Below, piece by piece: positions 26,400 to 36,668 of a DNA stretch of 64,000 nt (its first letter is position 1; every line of letters starts with the position of its first letter). The notes beneath the pieces are model-generated. The model was not told the origin of the DNA and made no database searches. It saw only the letters and a list, made by a program, of their open reading frames with translations. This DNA is from Haematobacter missouriensis (GTDB lineage Bacteria; Pseudomonadota; Alphaproteobacteria; Rhodobacterales; Rhodobacteraceae). Where the stretch lies: positions 1-64,000 of the forward strand of contig NZ_JFGS01000011.1 of assembly GCF_000740775.1 (NCBI RefSeq), in the 5' to 3' direction. Made by a program: the position numbers and the translations under genes.

Positions 26400-27269
26400 A
26401 TGCTGGAAATCAGAGAGAGCGGCCTTATGCGCCGCGCGATGACCGCAGAGATGCTTGACGCCGACACCGAACGCTCGCTCGCCGAAGCTTGGCGGGATCG
26501 CGGCGATGAGGCGGCGCTGCATCGCCTCGTTACAGCTTATCTGCGGCTGGCAATCTCGATGGCAATGAAATTCCGTCGTTATGGCGTCCCGATGGGCGAT
26601 CTTTTGCAGGAATCCATCGTCGGTCTCATGAAGGCAGCCGAGAAGTTCGACCCTGATCGCGGCGTGCGCTTTTCCACCTACGCAGTGTGGTGGATCAAGG
26701 CCTCCATTCAGGATCACGTGATGCGGAACTGGTCGCTGGTCCGGACCGGATCCACGACGGTGCAGAAGTCGCTTTTCTTCAACCTCCACCGGGTCCGCGC
26801 CCGTCTGGAGCGGGAAGCCCGGCAGCGGGGTGAGGACCTTGCGGGGGACGAGCTTCTGCAGGCCGTGGCCGATGGGCTTGGCGTTTCCCTGCGCGATGTG
26901 ACGGAGATGGAGCGTCGCATGTCCGGGCAGGATCAGTCGCTGAATGCGGTTCAGGGTGCGGAAGAAGGCCGGGAGTGGATCGACGCGCTGGAGGATGACA
27001 CTCCGCGCGCGGAGGAGGTTTACGAAAACCGCCACGATACGCTGCGCCTGCGCAACTGGCTGATGACCGCCATGGGCGATCTTTCGGAGCGGGAACGGTA
27101 TATCGTGCGGGAGCGGCGACTGCGCCCCCAGCCCCGTACGCTCGACAGCCTCGGCACGGAACTCGGGCTTTCCAAGGAGCGTGTGCGGCAGATCGAAACG
27201 GCTGCCTTCGCCCGGCTTCGCAAGAGCCTTGAAACCCGCAACCGGGAGGTGCACCACTTCTTCTCATGA
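26400..27269 (+). CDS. rpoH: RNA polymerase sigma-32 family factor RpoH
   Basis: A 289-aa heat-shock/oxidative-stress sigma factor. Region 2 contains GDLLQESIVGLMKAAEKFDP and RFSTYAVWWIKASIQD, and region 4 ends KERVRQIETAAFARLRK. The RpoH box QKSLFFNLHRVRA, diagnostic for the sigma-32 class, is present. Alphaproteobacteria often have two paralogues; this one could be the RpoHII type, which I cannot decide. Its stop overlaps chaN (ATGA). Confidence 0.93.
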   Translation: MLEIRESGLMRRAMTAEMLDADTERSLAEAWRDRGDEAALHRLVTAYLRLAISMAMKFRRYGVPMGDLLQESIVGLMKAAEKFDPDRGVRFSTYAVWWIKASIQDHVMRNWSLVRTGSTTVQKSLFFNLHRVRARLEREARQRGEDLAGDELLQAVADGLGVSLRDVTEMERRMSGQDQSLNAVQGAEEGREWIDALEDDTPRAEEVYENRHDTLRLRNWLMTAMGDLSERERYIVRERRLRPQPRTLDSLGTELGLSKERVRQIETAAFARLRKSLETRNREVHHFFS

Positions 27270-28084
27270 AGTGGCTTGCTCCCGTAGTTCTTGCCCCCGT
27301 ATTTTTCGCCGCCGCGGCTCCGGTCGCGGCGGACGCTGTTTCGCCCGCGCGGCTGGATGACCTGCCCTCGGCAGATGTTGTGTTGCTGGGAGAGGTGCAT
27401 GACAATCCTCGCCATCACGAAAATCAGGCGCGTGCCGTTGCCGCGTTGAAGCCGAAGGCGCTTGTCTTTGAGATGCTGACCCCGGCGCAAGCTGATCGCA
27501 TCTCGCCGGAGGCACGTCGGTCTTCGGACGCATTGGCGCTTACCACGGGGTGGGACACAAGCGGCTGGCCGGACATTTCGCTCTACTGGCCCATTTTTGC
27601 GGCTGCTCCGGCGGCGGCCATCCTTGGTGCGGGGGTGGCACGGGATGACATGGTGGGCCTGAAGGAAAAAGGCCCTGCAGCCCTGTTCGGGCCGGAGGCA
27701 AACCGGTTCGCTCTTGATCGGCCGCTCCCCGCAGAGGTGCAGCAGGCGGCGGAGGAGGATCAACGGCTGGCACATTGCGACCTGTTGCCGGATCACCTGC
27801 TTCCCATGATGGTTGATGCCCAACGGCTGAGGGATGCCGCGCTGGCGCGTGCGACACTGCGTGCGCTGGAGGACCATGGCCCGCCCGTGGTGGTGATCGC
27901 GGGATCGGGGCATGTGCGGGAAGGGGCTGTGCCGGCGATGCTGAGGACTGCGGTCCCTGATCTGCGCGTGATCTCCGTCGGTCAGGTGGAGGAGGGCGCG
28001 GCGGCGCAGCAACCCTTCGACCTGTGGATCGTCACGCCGCCGGAACCGCGCGACGATCCCTGTGCCGCGCTCCGCAAACCGTGA
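27266..28084 (+). CDS. ChaN family haem-binding-type lipoprotein/exported protein
   Basis: A 272-aa exported protein. The signal peptide is MKWLAPVVLAPVFFAAAAPVA. The ChaN/Tiki domain shows VVLLGEVHDNPRHHENQ with the conserved Glu and His pair, LVFEMLTPAQ, and VVVIAGSGHVREG near the end. Family members bind haem or act as putative metal-dependent hydrolases. No lipobox cysteine is evident here. Translational coupling to rpoH suggests stress-linked expression. Confidence 0.85.
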   Translation: MKWLAPVVLAPVFFAAAAPVAADAVSPARLDDLPSADVVLLGEVHDNPRHHENQARAVAALKPKALVFEMLTPAQADRISPEARRSSDALALTTGWDTSGWPDISLYWPIFAAAPAAAILGAGVARDDMVGLKEKGPAALFGPEANRFALDRPLPAEVQQAAEEDQRLAHCDLLPDHLLPMMVDAQRLRDAALARATLRALEDHGPPVVVIAGSGHVREGAVPAMLRTAVPDLRVISVGQVEEGAAAQQPFDLWIVTPPEPRDDPCAALRKP

Positions 28085-28145
28085 TCGCGGCTTGCTCCTG
28101 CCGCATCGAACGGGGATAGATGAAACAGGACGGTGGAGGCGGGAC

Positions 28146-29342
28146 GTGCTGGACGGCAAACATATCCTGATGATCATCGGTGGCGGCGTTGCCGCGACCA
28201 AGGCGCTCGACCTCATCCGGCGGTTGCGGGACCGGGGGGCGGAGGTGACGCCGGTCCTCACACCCGCTGCGGAGCATTTCGTGACGCCGCTCTCCGCCTC
28301 CGCTCTTGCCGCACGGAAGTGCTACCGAGATCTCTTTGACCTCACGGATGAGGCGGAGATGGGGCATATCCAGCTTTCCCGTGCCGCCGATCTGGTCGTT
28401 GTCTGTCCCGCGACCGCGGATCTGCTGGCCAAGATGGCAGCCGGGCTCGCCAATGATCTGGCCTCCACGCTGCTGCTCGCGACGGACAAGCAGGTGCTTG
28501 TCGTTCCCGCGATGAACGTGCGGATGTGGGAGCACCCCGCGACGCGCCGGAATGTGGAGCAGCTCCGCGCGGATGGCATCCTGTTCGCGGGCCCGGTGGA
28601 CGGGCCCATGGCCTGCGGCGAGTACGGTCCCGGCAGGATGGTAGAAGTCCCGCAGATCGTGGCGACCGTCGCTTCGGTGTTCGACAGCGGGCCGCTCTCG
28701 GGCCGGCATGTACTTGTCACCTCTGGGCCAACCCACGAACCTATCGACCCGGTGCGCTATATAGCTAACCGATCCTCCGGCGCGCAGGGGACGGCGATTG
28801 CCGCCGCGCTCCGCGATATGGGGGCGCGGGTGACGTTCGTGACCGGTCCGGCCAGCGTGCCGCCGCCCTCCGGCGTCGCTGTCATCCGTGTGGAGACCGC
28901 GGAGGAGATGCTGGCCGCGGTTCAGGGTGCCCTGCCTGCCGATGCTGCGGTCTTTGCCGCTGCCGTGGCGGATTGGCAGGTGGCCAACCGGGGCGAGGCG
29001 AAGATCAAGAAGCAGGCGGATGGTAGTCTTCCTGCGCTCTCCTTCCGGGAGAACCCGGATATTCTGGCGACCGTGGGCCGCATGGGCGTGGGCCGTCCCC
29101 GGCTGGTGGTGGGTTTCGCGGCGGAGACGAACGACGTGATCGCCCATGCGACGGCGAAGCTTGCCCGGAAGGGGGCCGACTGGATCGTGGCCAATGATGT
29201 CAGTCCGGCGACCGGAATCATGGGCGGAACGGAGAATGCCGTGACCCTCATCAGTGCCGATGGGCAGGAACCCTGGCCGCGCCTTCCCAAGGAGGAGGTC
29301 GCGGCCCGTCTCGCCCGGCGGATCGCCGAAGCGCTCAAGTGA
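28146..29342 (+). CDS. coaBC: Bifunctional phosphopantothenoylcysteine decarboxylase / synthetase
   Basis: A 398-aa coenzyme A biosynthesis enzyme. The N-terminal flavin-dependent CoaC half has the catalytic His in DEAEMGHIQLS and the PAMNVRMWEHPA motif. The CoaB half begins near LVTSGPTHEPIDPVRYIANRSSG and contains KIKKQADG. The start is GTG at 28146 with GGAGG 6 bp upstream; an ATG-started longer frame lacks homology. Followed by dut with a 4-bp overlap or short gap depending on the dut start. Confidence 0.94.
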   Translation: MLDGKHILMIIGGGVAATKALDLIRRLRDRGAEVTPVLTPAAEHFVTPLSASALAARKCYRDLFDLTDEAEMGHIQLSRAADLVVVCPATADLLAKMAAGLANDLASTLLLATDKQVLVVPAMNVRMWEHPATRRNVEQLRADGILFAGPVDGPMACGEYGPGRMVEVPQIVATVASVFDSGPLSGRHVLVTSGPTHEPIDPVRYIANRSSGAQGTAIAAALRDMGARVTFVTGPASVPPPSGVAVIRVETAEEMLAAVQGALPADAAVFAAAVADWQVANRGEAKIKKQADGSLPALSFRENPDILATVGRMGVGRPRLVVGFAAETNDVIAHATAKLARKGADWIVANDVSPATGIMGGTENAVTLISADGQEPWPRLPKEEVAARLARRIAEALK

Positions 29343-29356
29343 CAGGAAGGATGAAG

Positions 29357-29824
29357 ATGACCCCCGTGCTGCGTATTCTGTGGGAGGATTGGGCCGACCG
29401 CTCCATCCTGCTGCCCTCCTATGAGACCGCCGGGGCGGCAGGCGCTGATGTCCGCGCCAACCTGCAGCCGGAGGACAGGGAGACCGGGTTCATCATCGAC
29501 CCCATGCGGCGGGTCATCATGCCGACCGGGTTTCGCGTGGAGATCCCCGAGGGGTTCGAGATGCAGATCCGTCCGCGCTCGGGGCTTGCCCTGAAGCACG
29601 GGATCACCCTTCCGAATACGCCGGGCACGATCGATTCCGATTATCGTGGCCCGCTTGGCGTGTTGTTGGTCAATCTTGGGCACGATCCCTACACGGTGCG
29701 TCACGGCGACCGGATCGCCCAGCTTGTCATCGCGCCGGTCGTTCAGGCCCGGTTCGAGCCTGCCGAGACACTCTCCGCCACCGCGCGGGGGGAGGGAGGC
29801 TTCGGCTCCACCGGTCGCGGTTGA
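29357..29824 (+). CDS. dut: dUTP diphosphatase
   Basis: A 155-aa trimeric dUTPase hydrolysing dUTP to dUMP. All five motifs are visible: AGADVRAN, PRSGLALKHGI, GTIDSDYRG, GDRIAQLVI and the C-terminal flexible arm RGEGGFGSTGRG. Start MTPVLRIL at 29357 was chosen because AGGAAGG ends 6 bp before it; alternatives at 29339 (GTG) and 29351 add 6 or 2 residues. Between coaBC and a ThiF-like gene on the same strand. Confidence 0.95.
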   Translation: MTPVLRILWEDWADRSILLPSYETAGAAGADVRANLQPEDRETGFIIDPMRRVIMPTGFRVEIPEGFEMQIRPRSGLALKHGITLPNTPGTIDSDYRGPLGVLLVNLGHDPYTVRHGDRIAQLVIAPVVQARFEPAETLSATARGEGGFGSTGRG

Positions 29825-29827
29825 GCG

Positions 29828-30904
29828 GTGCTGGTCGTTCTTCTCCTCGCGGCGGCGATCTGGGGTCTTGCCGCGGCCTTCGGTATCCGGCGGGAGATAC
29901 ATTGGCTGGCCATCGGCCTGCTCTACGTTGCGGTTCTGGCGTTGCTGGTTGTGCTGCCGGAGGGGGCGACGCTCCGGGGCTGGCTTGGATGGTCCGTCGG
30001 CGCGTGGCTCGTGCTGGGCGGGGCGGGTCTGGCGGTCTGGAGTTACGTGCGTTTGCTGGGCCGACTACGCATGCGGGCGCGATCCGCCGGAGTGCCGGGG
30101 GCTGAGATGCCCGCACCAAGGACGGGCGGGAGTTCCCCCCGGGGCGTGGCTGCCCTGAGTGAAGCGGATGTGGAGCGTTATTCCCGACACCTCATCCTGC
30201 GGGAGATTGGCGGCCAAGGCCAGAGGCGCTTGCGGAATGCGCATGTGCTCGTGGTGGGGGCGGGCGGTATAGGTTCTCCTGCGCTTCTTTATCTGGCGGG
30301 GGCGGGGGTCGGGCGGATCACGCTGGTGGACGACGACCGGGTGGACCTCTCCAATCTTCAGCGGCAGGTGATTCACCGAACGGAAGATATCGGCATGTCC
30401 AAGGTCGCCTCCGCCACCCGGGCACTCCATGCGCTCAATCCGGGCGTCGCGGTGACGCCGGTTGAGCGGCGTCTGGACGACACTCTTGCCGCGGAGCTGA
30501 TCCCGGGCGTGGACCTCGTGCTCGACGGCAGTGACGGATTTGCCACGCGGGCGCTGGTGAACCGTGCGGCGGTGGCAGCGGGGGTGCCGCTCCTCTCAGC
30601 CTCGGTGGGTCAGTGGGAGGGTCAGATCTCGCTTTTCGATCCTGCGCGGGGGGCACCCTGTCTGGCCTGCCTCTTTCCGGTGGAACCAGCAGCCGGCCTT
30701 GCCCCCACCTGTGCGGAGGGCGGTGTCGCGGGGCCGCTTCCGGGCGTTCTGGGCACGATGATGGCGCTGGAGACGCTGAAGGAACTGACGGGCGCGGGCA
30801 TCGGGCTCCGTGGGCGGCTTCTGCTGTACGACGGGCTGTACGGCGAGACGCGGATGATCGCCGTCCATCGCCGGCAGGATTGTCCGGTCTGCGGCGGCCT
30901 CTGA
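29828..30904 (+). CDS. Membrane-anchored HesA/MoeB/ThiF family adenylyltransferase
   Basis: A 358-aa protein starting with GTG. The N-terminal 75 residues hold two or three hydrophobic helices. They are followed by a short linker and an E1-like domain from ALSEADVERYSRHLIL on. ATP-binding GAGGIGSPALLYLAGAG, NLQRQVIHR and DGSDGFATR are intact, and zinc CxxC pairs CLACLF and CPVCGG are present. It adenylates the C-terminus of a ThiS/MoaD-like sulfur carrier, whose identity is unknown. There is no rhodanese domain. Starts 4 bp after dut. Confidence 0.87.
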   Translation: MLVVLLLAAAIWGLAAAFGIRREIHWLAIGLLYVAVLALLVVLPEGATLRGWLGWSVGAWLVLGGAGLAVWSYVRLLGRLRMRARSAGVPGAEMPAPRTGGSSPRGVAALSEADVERYSRHLILREIGGQGQRRLRNAHVLVVGAGGIGSPALLYLAGAGVGRITLVDDDRVDLSNLQRQVIHRTEDIGMSKVASATRALHALNPGVAVTPVERRLDDTLAAELIPGVDLVLDGSDGFATRALVNRAAVAAGVPLLSASVGQWEGQISLFDPARGAPCLACLFPVEPAAGLAPTCAEGGVAGPLPGVLGTMMALETLKELTGAGIGLRGRLLLYDGLYGETRMIAVHRRQDCPVCGGL

Positions 30905-31029
30905 ACGTTTCCGCGGTGGCCGGACGTCGCGTTTCAGCGCCCCGGCGTTGCCATTCCCGCGTTTCCGTTCGCCGGGGGTGGAAAGCCTCTCCCAGCCGGC
31001 TTAGCTTCCCCTTGTAAAGGAGAGCCCAG

Positions 31030-33057
31030 ATGACCAATCCTCTGCTTGAACCCTGGACCGCGCCCTTTGGCCTGCCGCCCTTCGACCGTATCTCGGATGA
31101 TGACTTCGCCGCGGCCTTCGATGCCGCTCTGGCAGAGGCACGGGCCAATATCTCGGCCATCGCCGCCGATCCCGCAGCGCCCGCCTTTGACAATACGATC
31201 GAGGCACTGGAACTGGCCGAGCAGCGGCTCGACCGGGTGGCTGGGGTGTTCTACAATCTCGCTGGCTCCGACGCCAATCCCGCACGAGAGGCACTGCAGC
31301 GCGACCTCGCGCCGAAGATGGCCAAGTTCTCCTCCGAAGTCCTGATGAACCGCACGCTCTACGACAGGGTGCGCACCGTCTGGGAACAGCGCGAGCAGCT
31401 CACTCTCACGCCGGAGCAGCTGCGTGTTCTGGACCTTTACCATCAGATGTTCGTCCGTGCGGGCGCCGAGCTGGAAGGCGCGCCCGCCGACCGTTTCCGC
31501 GCCATCAAGGAGCGTCTGGCCTCTCTGGGCACCGACTTCGGTCAGAAGGTTCTGGCGGAGGAGCGCGACTGGTCCATGGATCTGGCGGAGGGCGATCTGG
31601 AGGGCCTGCCGGAGTTTCTGGTCGAAGGGCTGGCCGCCGCTGCCGCCGAGCGGGGCCGAGAGGGCTGGACCCTCACGCTCAACCGCTCGCTCATCGTGCC
31701 ATTCCTCGAACTCTCCCCCCGTAGGGAACTCCGTCAGCGCGCCTACGAGGCCTGGACCGCGCGCGGCTCGAACGGCAATGCCAACGACACGCGCGCGCTT
31801 GTCGCCGAAACCCTGAAGCTTCGTCATGAGCGTGCGGAACTGCTGGGTTATCCTTCTTACGCCGCCTACAAGCTGGAACCCGAGATGGCGCATACGCCGG
31901 AGCGGGTGCAGGAATTGCTTTCCCGCGTGTGGACGCCCGCGCGCGCCAAGGCGGAAGCAGATGCCGAGGCCCTGACTCAACTGCTGCATGAAGACGGGGT
32001 GAACGGCCGGCTCGAACCCTGGGACTGGCGGTTCTACGCGGCCCGCCGGCGCAAGGCGGAGCACGATCTGGATGAGGCCGCGCTGAAGCCCTACCTGCAA
32101 CTCGATCGGATGGTCGAGGCGGCGTTCGAGACGGCGGGGCGGCTTTTCGGCCTGAAGTTCGAGCCGCTCGACGTGCCGCTCTACCACCCCGACGCCCGCG
32201 CGTGGGATGTGACGCGCGACGGGAGGCATATGGCGGTGTTCATCGGCGACTATTTCGCCCGGCCCTCCAAACGCTCGGGCGCATGGTGTTCCGCCTTCCG
32301 CAGTCAGCGCAAGCTGGGAGGCGAGGTGCGGCCCATCGTCGTCAATGTCTGCAACTTCGCCAAGCCCGCCAAGGGGCAGCCCGCGCTGCTGTCCTATGAT
32401 GACGCGCGCACGCTGTTCCACGAATTCGGCCATGCATTGCACCAGATGCTGTCTGATGTGACTTATGGCTTCGTCTCCGGTACGTCGGTCGCGCGGGATT
32501 TCGTAGAGCTACCGAGTCAGCTCTACGAACACTGGCTTGAGGTTCCGGAGGTGCTGGAGCGCCACGCCCGCCACTACCGCACAGGCGAGCCGATGCCCCG
32601 CGAGATGTTGGAACGTCTGCTGGCCGCGCAGAACTTCGATCAGGGCTTCGCAACCGTGGAGTATCTCGCCTCTGCGTTGGTCGATCTGGCATTTCACGAG
32701 GGTCCGCCCCCCGCCGATCCGATGGCGAAACAGGCCCAGGTTCTGGCGGAGATCGGCATGCCCCATGCGATCCGCATGCGCCACGCCACACCGCATTTCG
32801 GCCATGTCTTTGCTGGGGAAGGTTATGCTTCGGGCTACTACAGCTACATGTGGTCCGAAGTGATGGATGCTGATGCGTTCGATGCCTTCCGAGAGGCAGG
32901 CGATCCCTTCGACCCGGAAATCGCGCGACGGCTGGAGCAGAACATCCTGTCTGCCGGGGGAAGCCGTGATCCGGCAGAGGAATACACGGCCTTCCGGGGC
33001 AGGATGCCCGGCGTGGAGGCATTGCTCCGTGGACGAGGGCTGGACGACGCGGCCTAG
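31030..33057 (+). CDS. M3 family metallopeptidase (oligopeptidase A / Dcp type)
   Basis: A 675-aa cytoplasmic zinc oligopeptidase. The zinc motif is HEFGH with His464, Glu465 and His468, and the distal Glu ligand is in DFVELPSQLYEHW. The N-terminal helical half (PFGLPPFDRI, FDNTIEALELAEQRLDR) and C-terminal HVFAGEGYASGYYSYMWSEV complete the thimet-oligopeptidase fold. AGGAGAG precedes ATG. Peptide specificity (PrlC versus Dcp) is not resolved. The stop overlaps the next minus-strand gene by 3 bp. Confidence 0.94.
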   Translation: MTNPLLEPWTAPFGLPPFDRISDDDFAAAFDAALAEARANISAIAADPAAPAFDNTIEALELAEQRLDRVAGVFYNLAGSDANPAREALQRDLAPKMAKFSSEVLMNRTLYDRVRTVWEQREQLTLTPEQLRVLDLYHQMFVRAGAELEGAPADRFRAIKERLASLGTDFGQKVLAEERDWSMDLAEGDLEGLPEFLVEGLAAAAAERGREGWTLTLNRSLIVPFLELSPRRELRQRAYEAWTARGSNGNANDTRALVAETLKLRHERAELLGYPSYAAYKLEPEMAHTPERVQELLSRVWTPARAKAEADAEALTQLLHEDGVNGRLEPWDWRFYAARRRKAEHDLDEAALKPYLQLDRMVEAAFETAGRLFGLKFEPLDVPLYHPDARAWDVTRDGRHMAVFIGDYFARPSKRSGAWCSAFRSQRKLGGEVRPIVVNVCNFAKPAKGQPALLSYDDARTLFHEFGHALHQMLSDVTYGFVSGTSVARDFVELPSQLYEHWLEVPEVLERHARHYRTGEPMPREMLERLLAAQNFDQGFATVEYLASALVDLAFHEGPPPADPMAKQAQVLAEIGMPHAIRMRHATPHFGHVFAGEGYASGYYSYMWSEVMDADAFDAFREAGDPFDPEIARRLEQNILSAGGSRDPAEEYTAFRGRMPGVEALLRGRGLDDAA

Positions 33058-33329
33058 CGGTCGCTGGGCCGCCGACGGGTCGGTTGATCGACGATATCGC
33101 CGACCATGCGGAGGAGCAGACGCGTCTCCTCCGCCACGGCGGCCTCGAAGGAGAATGCTTCCTGCGGAATAACGCCGGGGTCCTCCGCGCCGTCCTGAAC
33201 GGTCTCACCGCGCGTCAGGCGATGGCGCAGATCGTCGAGCCTGTCGCGCGGCAGGTTGGCCATCAGATCGCGGAGCACCTTGCGGTGCGCAACAATCATG
33301 GCTTCGAGCCGTTCGGGGGTGAGGGACAT
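33054..33329 (-). CDS. Small hypothetical protein, helical
   Basis: A 91-aa protein started at MSLTPERLEAMIVAHR (ATG at 33329, with GAGGCGC upstream). It is predicted helical and charged, with no cysteines, no membrane segment and no signal peptide. Tail-overlaps the peptidase gene by 3 bp and is followed upstream by the CDF gene on the same strand 56 bp away. I do not recognise the family. Confidence 0.6.
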   Translation of the reverse strand: MSLTPERLEAMIVAHRKVLRDLMANLPRDRLDDLRHRLTRGETVQDGAEDPGVIPQEAFSFEAAVAEETRLLLRMVGDIVDQPTRRRPSDR

Positions 33330-33385
33330 GGCGCGCCTCCTGATCAAGTTGTGGAACAACGCGCTCTTCGTCGCGGCTGTTCCGC

Positions 33386-34261
33386 TCAGTCCGCGACGTC
33401 TTTGTGGATGATGACATCCGTCTGCGGATAGGCTTCGAGAATGCGTCGTTTGAGCGCCGCGCTGATCGCATGCGCATCCCGGAGCGGCTGATCGCCGTCC
33501 AGCTCGATGTGCAGGTTCACGAAGACGCGGCTGCCGCTCGTCCGGGTTTTCAGGTCATGGAAACCTTGCACGCCGGGCCAGTCGCGCGTGATCGCGGCGA
33601 TGCCTTCGATCAGCACCGGGTCCGCGCGGCGGTCCATCAGGGCGTTCCACGCGTCCCGCCCGATCCTGATGGCCCCGAACGCCATGACCGCGGCGGCCGC
33701 AATTGCCACGATGCTGTCCACCTGACCAAGCCCATATCGGGCGGAGACCCACAACGACACGATGGCGCCTATGTTGGGGATGAGGTCGCCGACGTAATGC
33801 ACCGAATCCGCTGCGACGACCTTGCTCCCCGTCCGCCGCACGACGCGCCGCTGCCAGGCCACGAGGCCGATGGTGAGCACTATGGAAACGACCATCACGA
33901 CGATGCCGCCTTCCTGCCCAGACAGATCTTGCGACTTCGGTCCGAACAACCGCGCGAAGCCGTTCCATGCGATGACGGCGGCGGACATCAGGATGAAGGT
34001 AGACTGGCCGAGTGCGGTCAGATCCTCGACCGACGTGTGGCCGAAGGCGTGATCCTCGTCCGGCGGGCGCGCGGCATACAGGATCGCAGCCAGTCCCCCC
34101 AGCGAAACCAGCAGGTCGAGCGAACTGTCCGCGAGGCTCGCTGCGATGGAGAGCGATCGCGTCTCCACCACCGCCCAAAGCTTCAGCGCAACGAGGATGA
34201 GCGCCACAGAGACGGAAGCCAGCCCCGCTGAAAGATTTTCGCGCGTTGGGGGTCTGTCCAT
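33386..34261 (-). CDS. Cation diffusion facilitator (CDF) transporter
   Basis: A 291-aa inner-membrane divalent-cation/proton antiporter. Helix 2 shows SIAASLADSSLDLLVS with metal-site aspartates, then RPPDEDHAFGHTSVEDLTAL (FieF/YiiP hallmark; exactly 20 residues) and helix 5 DSVHYVGDLIPN. A cytoplasmic C-terminal domain has RTSGSRVFVNLHIELD. Zn2+, Fe2+ or Mn2+ are all possible substrates. Confidence 0.92.
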   Translation of the reverse strand: MDRPPTRENLSAGLASVSVALILVALKLWAVVETRSLSIAASLADSSLDLLVSLGGLAAILYAARPPDEDHAFGHTSVEDLTALGQSTFILMSAAVIAWNGFARLFGPKSQDLSGQEGGIVVMVVSIVLTIGLVAWQRRVVRRTGSKVVAADSVHYVGDLIPNIGAIVSLWVSARYGLGQVDSIVAIAAAAVMAFGAIRIGRDAWNALMDRRADPVLIEGIAAITRDWPGVQGFHDLKTRTSGSRVFVNLHIELDGDQPLRDAHAISAALKRRILEAYPQTDVIIHKDVAD

Positions 34262-34329
34262 GTGGCACTCCAGAATAGGAGCACCTTTATAGGGTCAAGT
34301 CCCGCGGAGTTCCAGCAGTCGGGGGAGCG

Positions 34330-34836
34330 TCAGTCACGGGTTTCCTGCGGATCGACACCCCAGATCGTCGTCTTGGGAACCCAGCCGTCGGAGCCGGAGG
34401 CGGTGATCTCGCACCAGTCGGGCAGGCACTTGCCAAGCCGCGCGATGACGCCTGCCTGAGCCTCGGCGACGACACGACCGTCTTCTTGCGGGCGGGCACG
34501 AAGCGGGACCATATCGGTCTCCACGAGGACGGTGCGCACACCCGACAACAGCGCGAAATGGATCCAGCCCCCAACCCCGTCCCGATCCTCGACCCGCCGC
34601 CAGTTGCCGTGTTCCGCCACAACCCGGAGCGGCATGTCCCGCCGGGTGAACACCCAGTCGATCCGATGCGTGAGCGAGGGTCCGCGCCGCACGTTTCCCT
34701 CCGATGTCTTGAGTGACACGAAACGTGGGACAGGCAGATTGGTGACGACGCCACGTTCCTCCTCCTGAGCACGGACCATGCCCGCCAGAAGGATCGCGAT
34801 GACTGCGGCGATGACGCAGAAGACGACCTGTTTCAT
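34330..34836 (-). CDS. Exported SH3-domain protein
   Basis: A 168-aa protein starting MKQVVFCVIAAVIAILLAG, a signal peptide with likely cleavage after VRA. The mature part has two bacterial SH3-like repeats: one from RFVSLKTSEGNVRRGPSLTH (20 residues) through GVGGWIHFALLSG, and a second ending WCEITASGSDGWVPKTTIWG. Such proteins bind or scaffold at peptidoglycan. A longer frame adds 13 non-hydrophobic residues and is not used. Confidence 0.82.
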   Translation of the reverse strand: MKQVVFCVIAAVIAILLAGMVRAQEEERGVVTNLPVPRFVSLKTSEGNVRRGPSLTHRIDWVFTRRDMPLRVVAEHGNWRRVEDRDGVGGWIHFALLSGVRTVLVETDMVPLRARPQEDGRVVAEAQAGVIARLGKCLPDWCEITASGSDGWVPKTTIWGVDPQETRD

Positions 34837-35012
34837 AGTATGTGCTGCCCGCTGGTCTCGTTGGACCCGAATCACGCCTTGTGGCGTCTGCTCAACGGCA
34901 GGATTTCATCTGGCCGCTGCGAAGGCCAGCAGGATTTGACGATGCGCATACCGGGAAGGGGCTAGGCCTGTTCAGCGATGCGTGGGGATCATGCGTGGCG
35001 GTGTCCATGGGA

Positions 35013-35036
35013 AAGGGGCGCCCTCCGGCGCCCCTT
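35013..35036 (-). terminator. Terminator downstream of ilvC
   Basis: Perfect stem AAGGGGCGCC/GGCGCCCCTT with a 4-nt loop, 22 bp after the ilvC stop. The minus-strand 3' arm ends CCCCTTTCCC. Confidence 0.65.
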
Positions 35037-35058
35037 CATATCTGAGTCTATGCCCGGA

Positions 35059-36186
<1,128 letters not shown>

Positions 36187-36212
36187 TCATATTAGGAATT
36201 ACTGTCATATTC

Positions 36213-36668
36213 ATGCTCAACGACACCGACAGGCGCATTCTCCGCCACTACCTTGCCGATCCCGACGCGCCCGCGCTTCGGCTGGCGGAGCGGGCGGGCG
36301 TCACGGCCGCCACTTTTTCCCGCCGGCTGGAGCGGATGCGGGAGGAGGGAGTCGTGCAGGGGGAGCAGGCGATCATCGACTGGCGTGCGCTCGGCTGGGA
36401 GGTGGAGGTGAGCCTGCGGTTCACGCTCGACAAGACCGATCCCCGCGCGTTCGACCAGTTCCTCGCCGCCGCGCGGGAGGTGCCGGAGGTCGTCGCGATC
36501 CAGACCTTCCTGGGCCGCGTCGATGTGCGGCTGTCGGTCATCGCCCGCGACATGGCGCATTATCAGGAGATTTATCGCAACCGTATCCTGACGCTGCCGC
36601 ATATCGCGGATATCGAGGCGCTGATGCTTGTCTCCGTCATCAAGGATGCGGAAACTCTGCCGCTGTGA
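36213..36668 (+). CDS. Lrp/AsnC family transcriptional regulator
   Basis: A 151-aa regulator: N-terminal HTH (NDTDRRILRHYLADPDAP, LAERAGVTAATFSRRLERM) and a C-terminal RAM/ACT-like ligand domain (EVVAIQTFLGRVDVRLSVIARD). It probably responds to an amino acid. It overlaps by 4 bp with a second Lrp-type gene and is divergent from ilvC, so branched-chain amino acid control is plausible. Confidence 0.9.
   Translation: MLNDTDRRILRHYLADPDAPALRLAERAGVTAATFSRRLERMREEGVVQGEQAIIDWRALGWEVEVSLRFTLDKTDPRAFDQFLAAAREVPEVVAIQTFLGRVDVRLSVIARDMAHYQEIYRNRILTLPHIADIEALMLVSVIKDAETLPL

Noticed and set aside
26298-27257. Extension of cobU to 498 codons
   Set aside because: The extra N-terminal 320 residues run antisense through rpoH and show no homology; the Walker A at the inner start fixes the true N-terminus.
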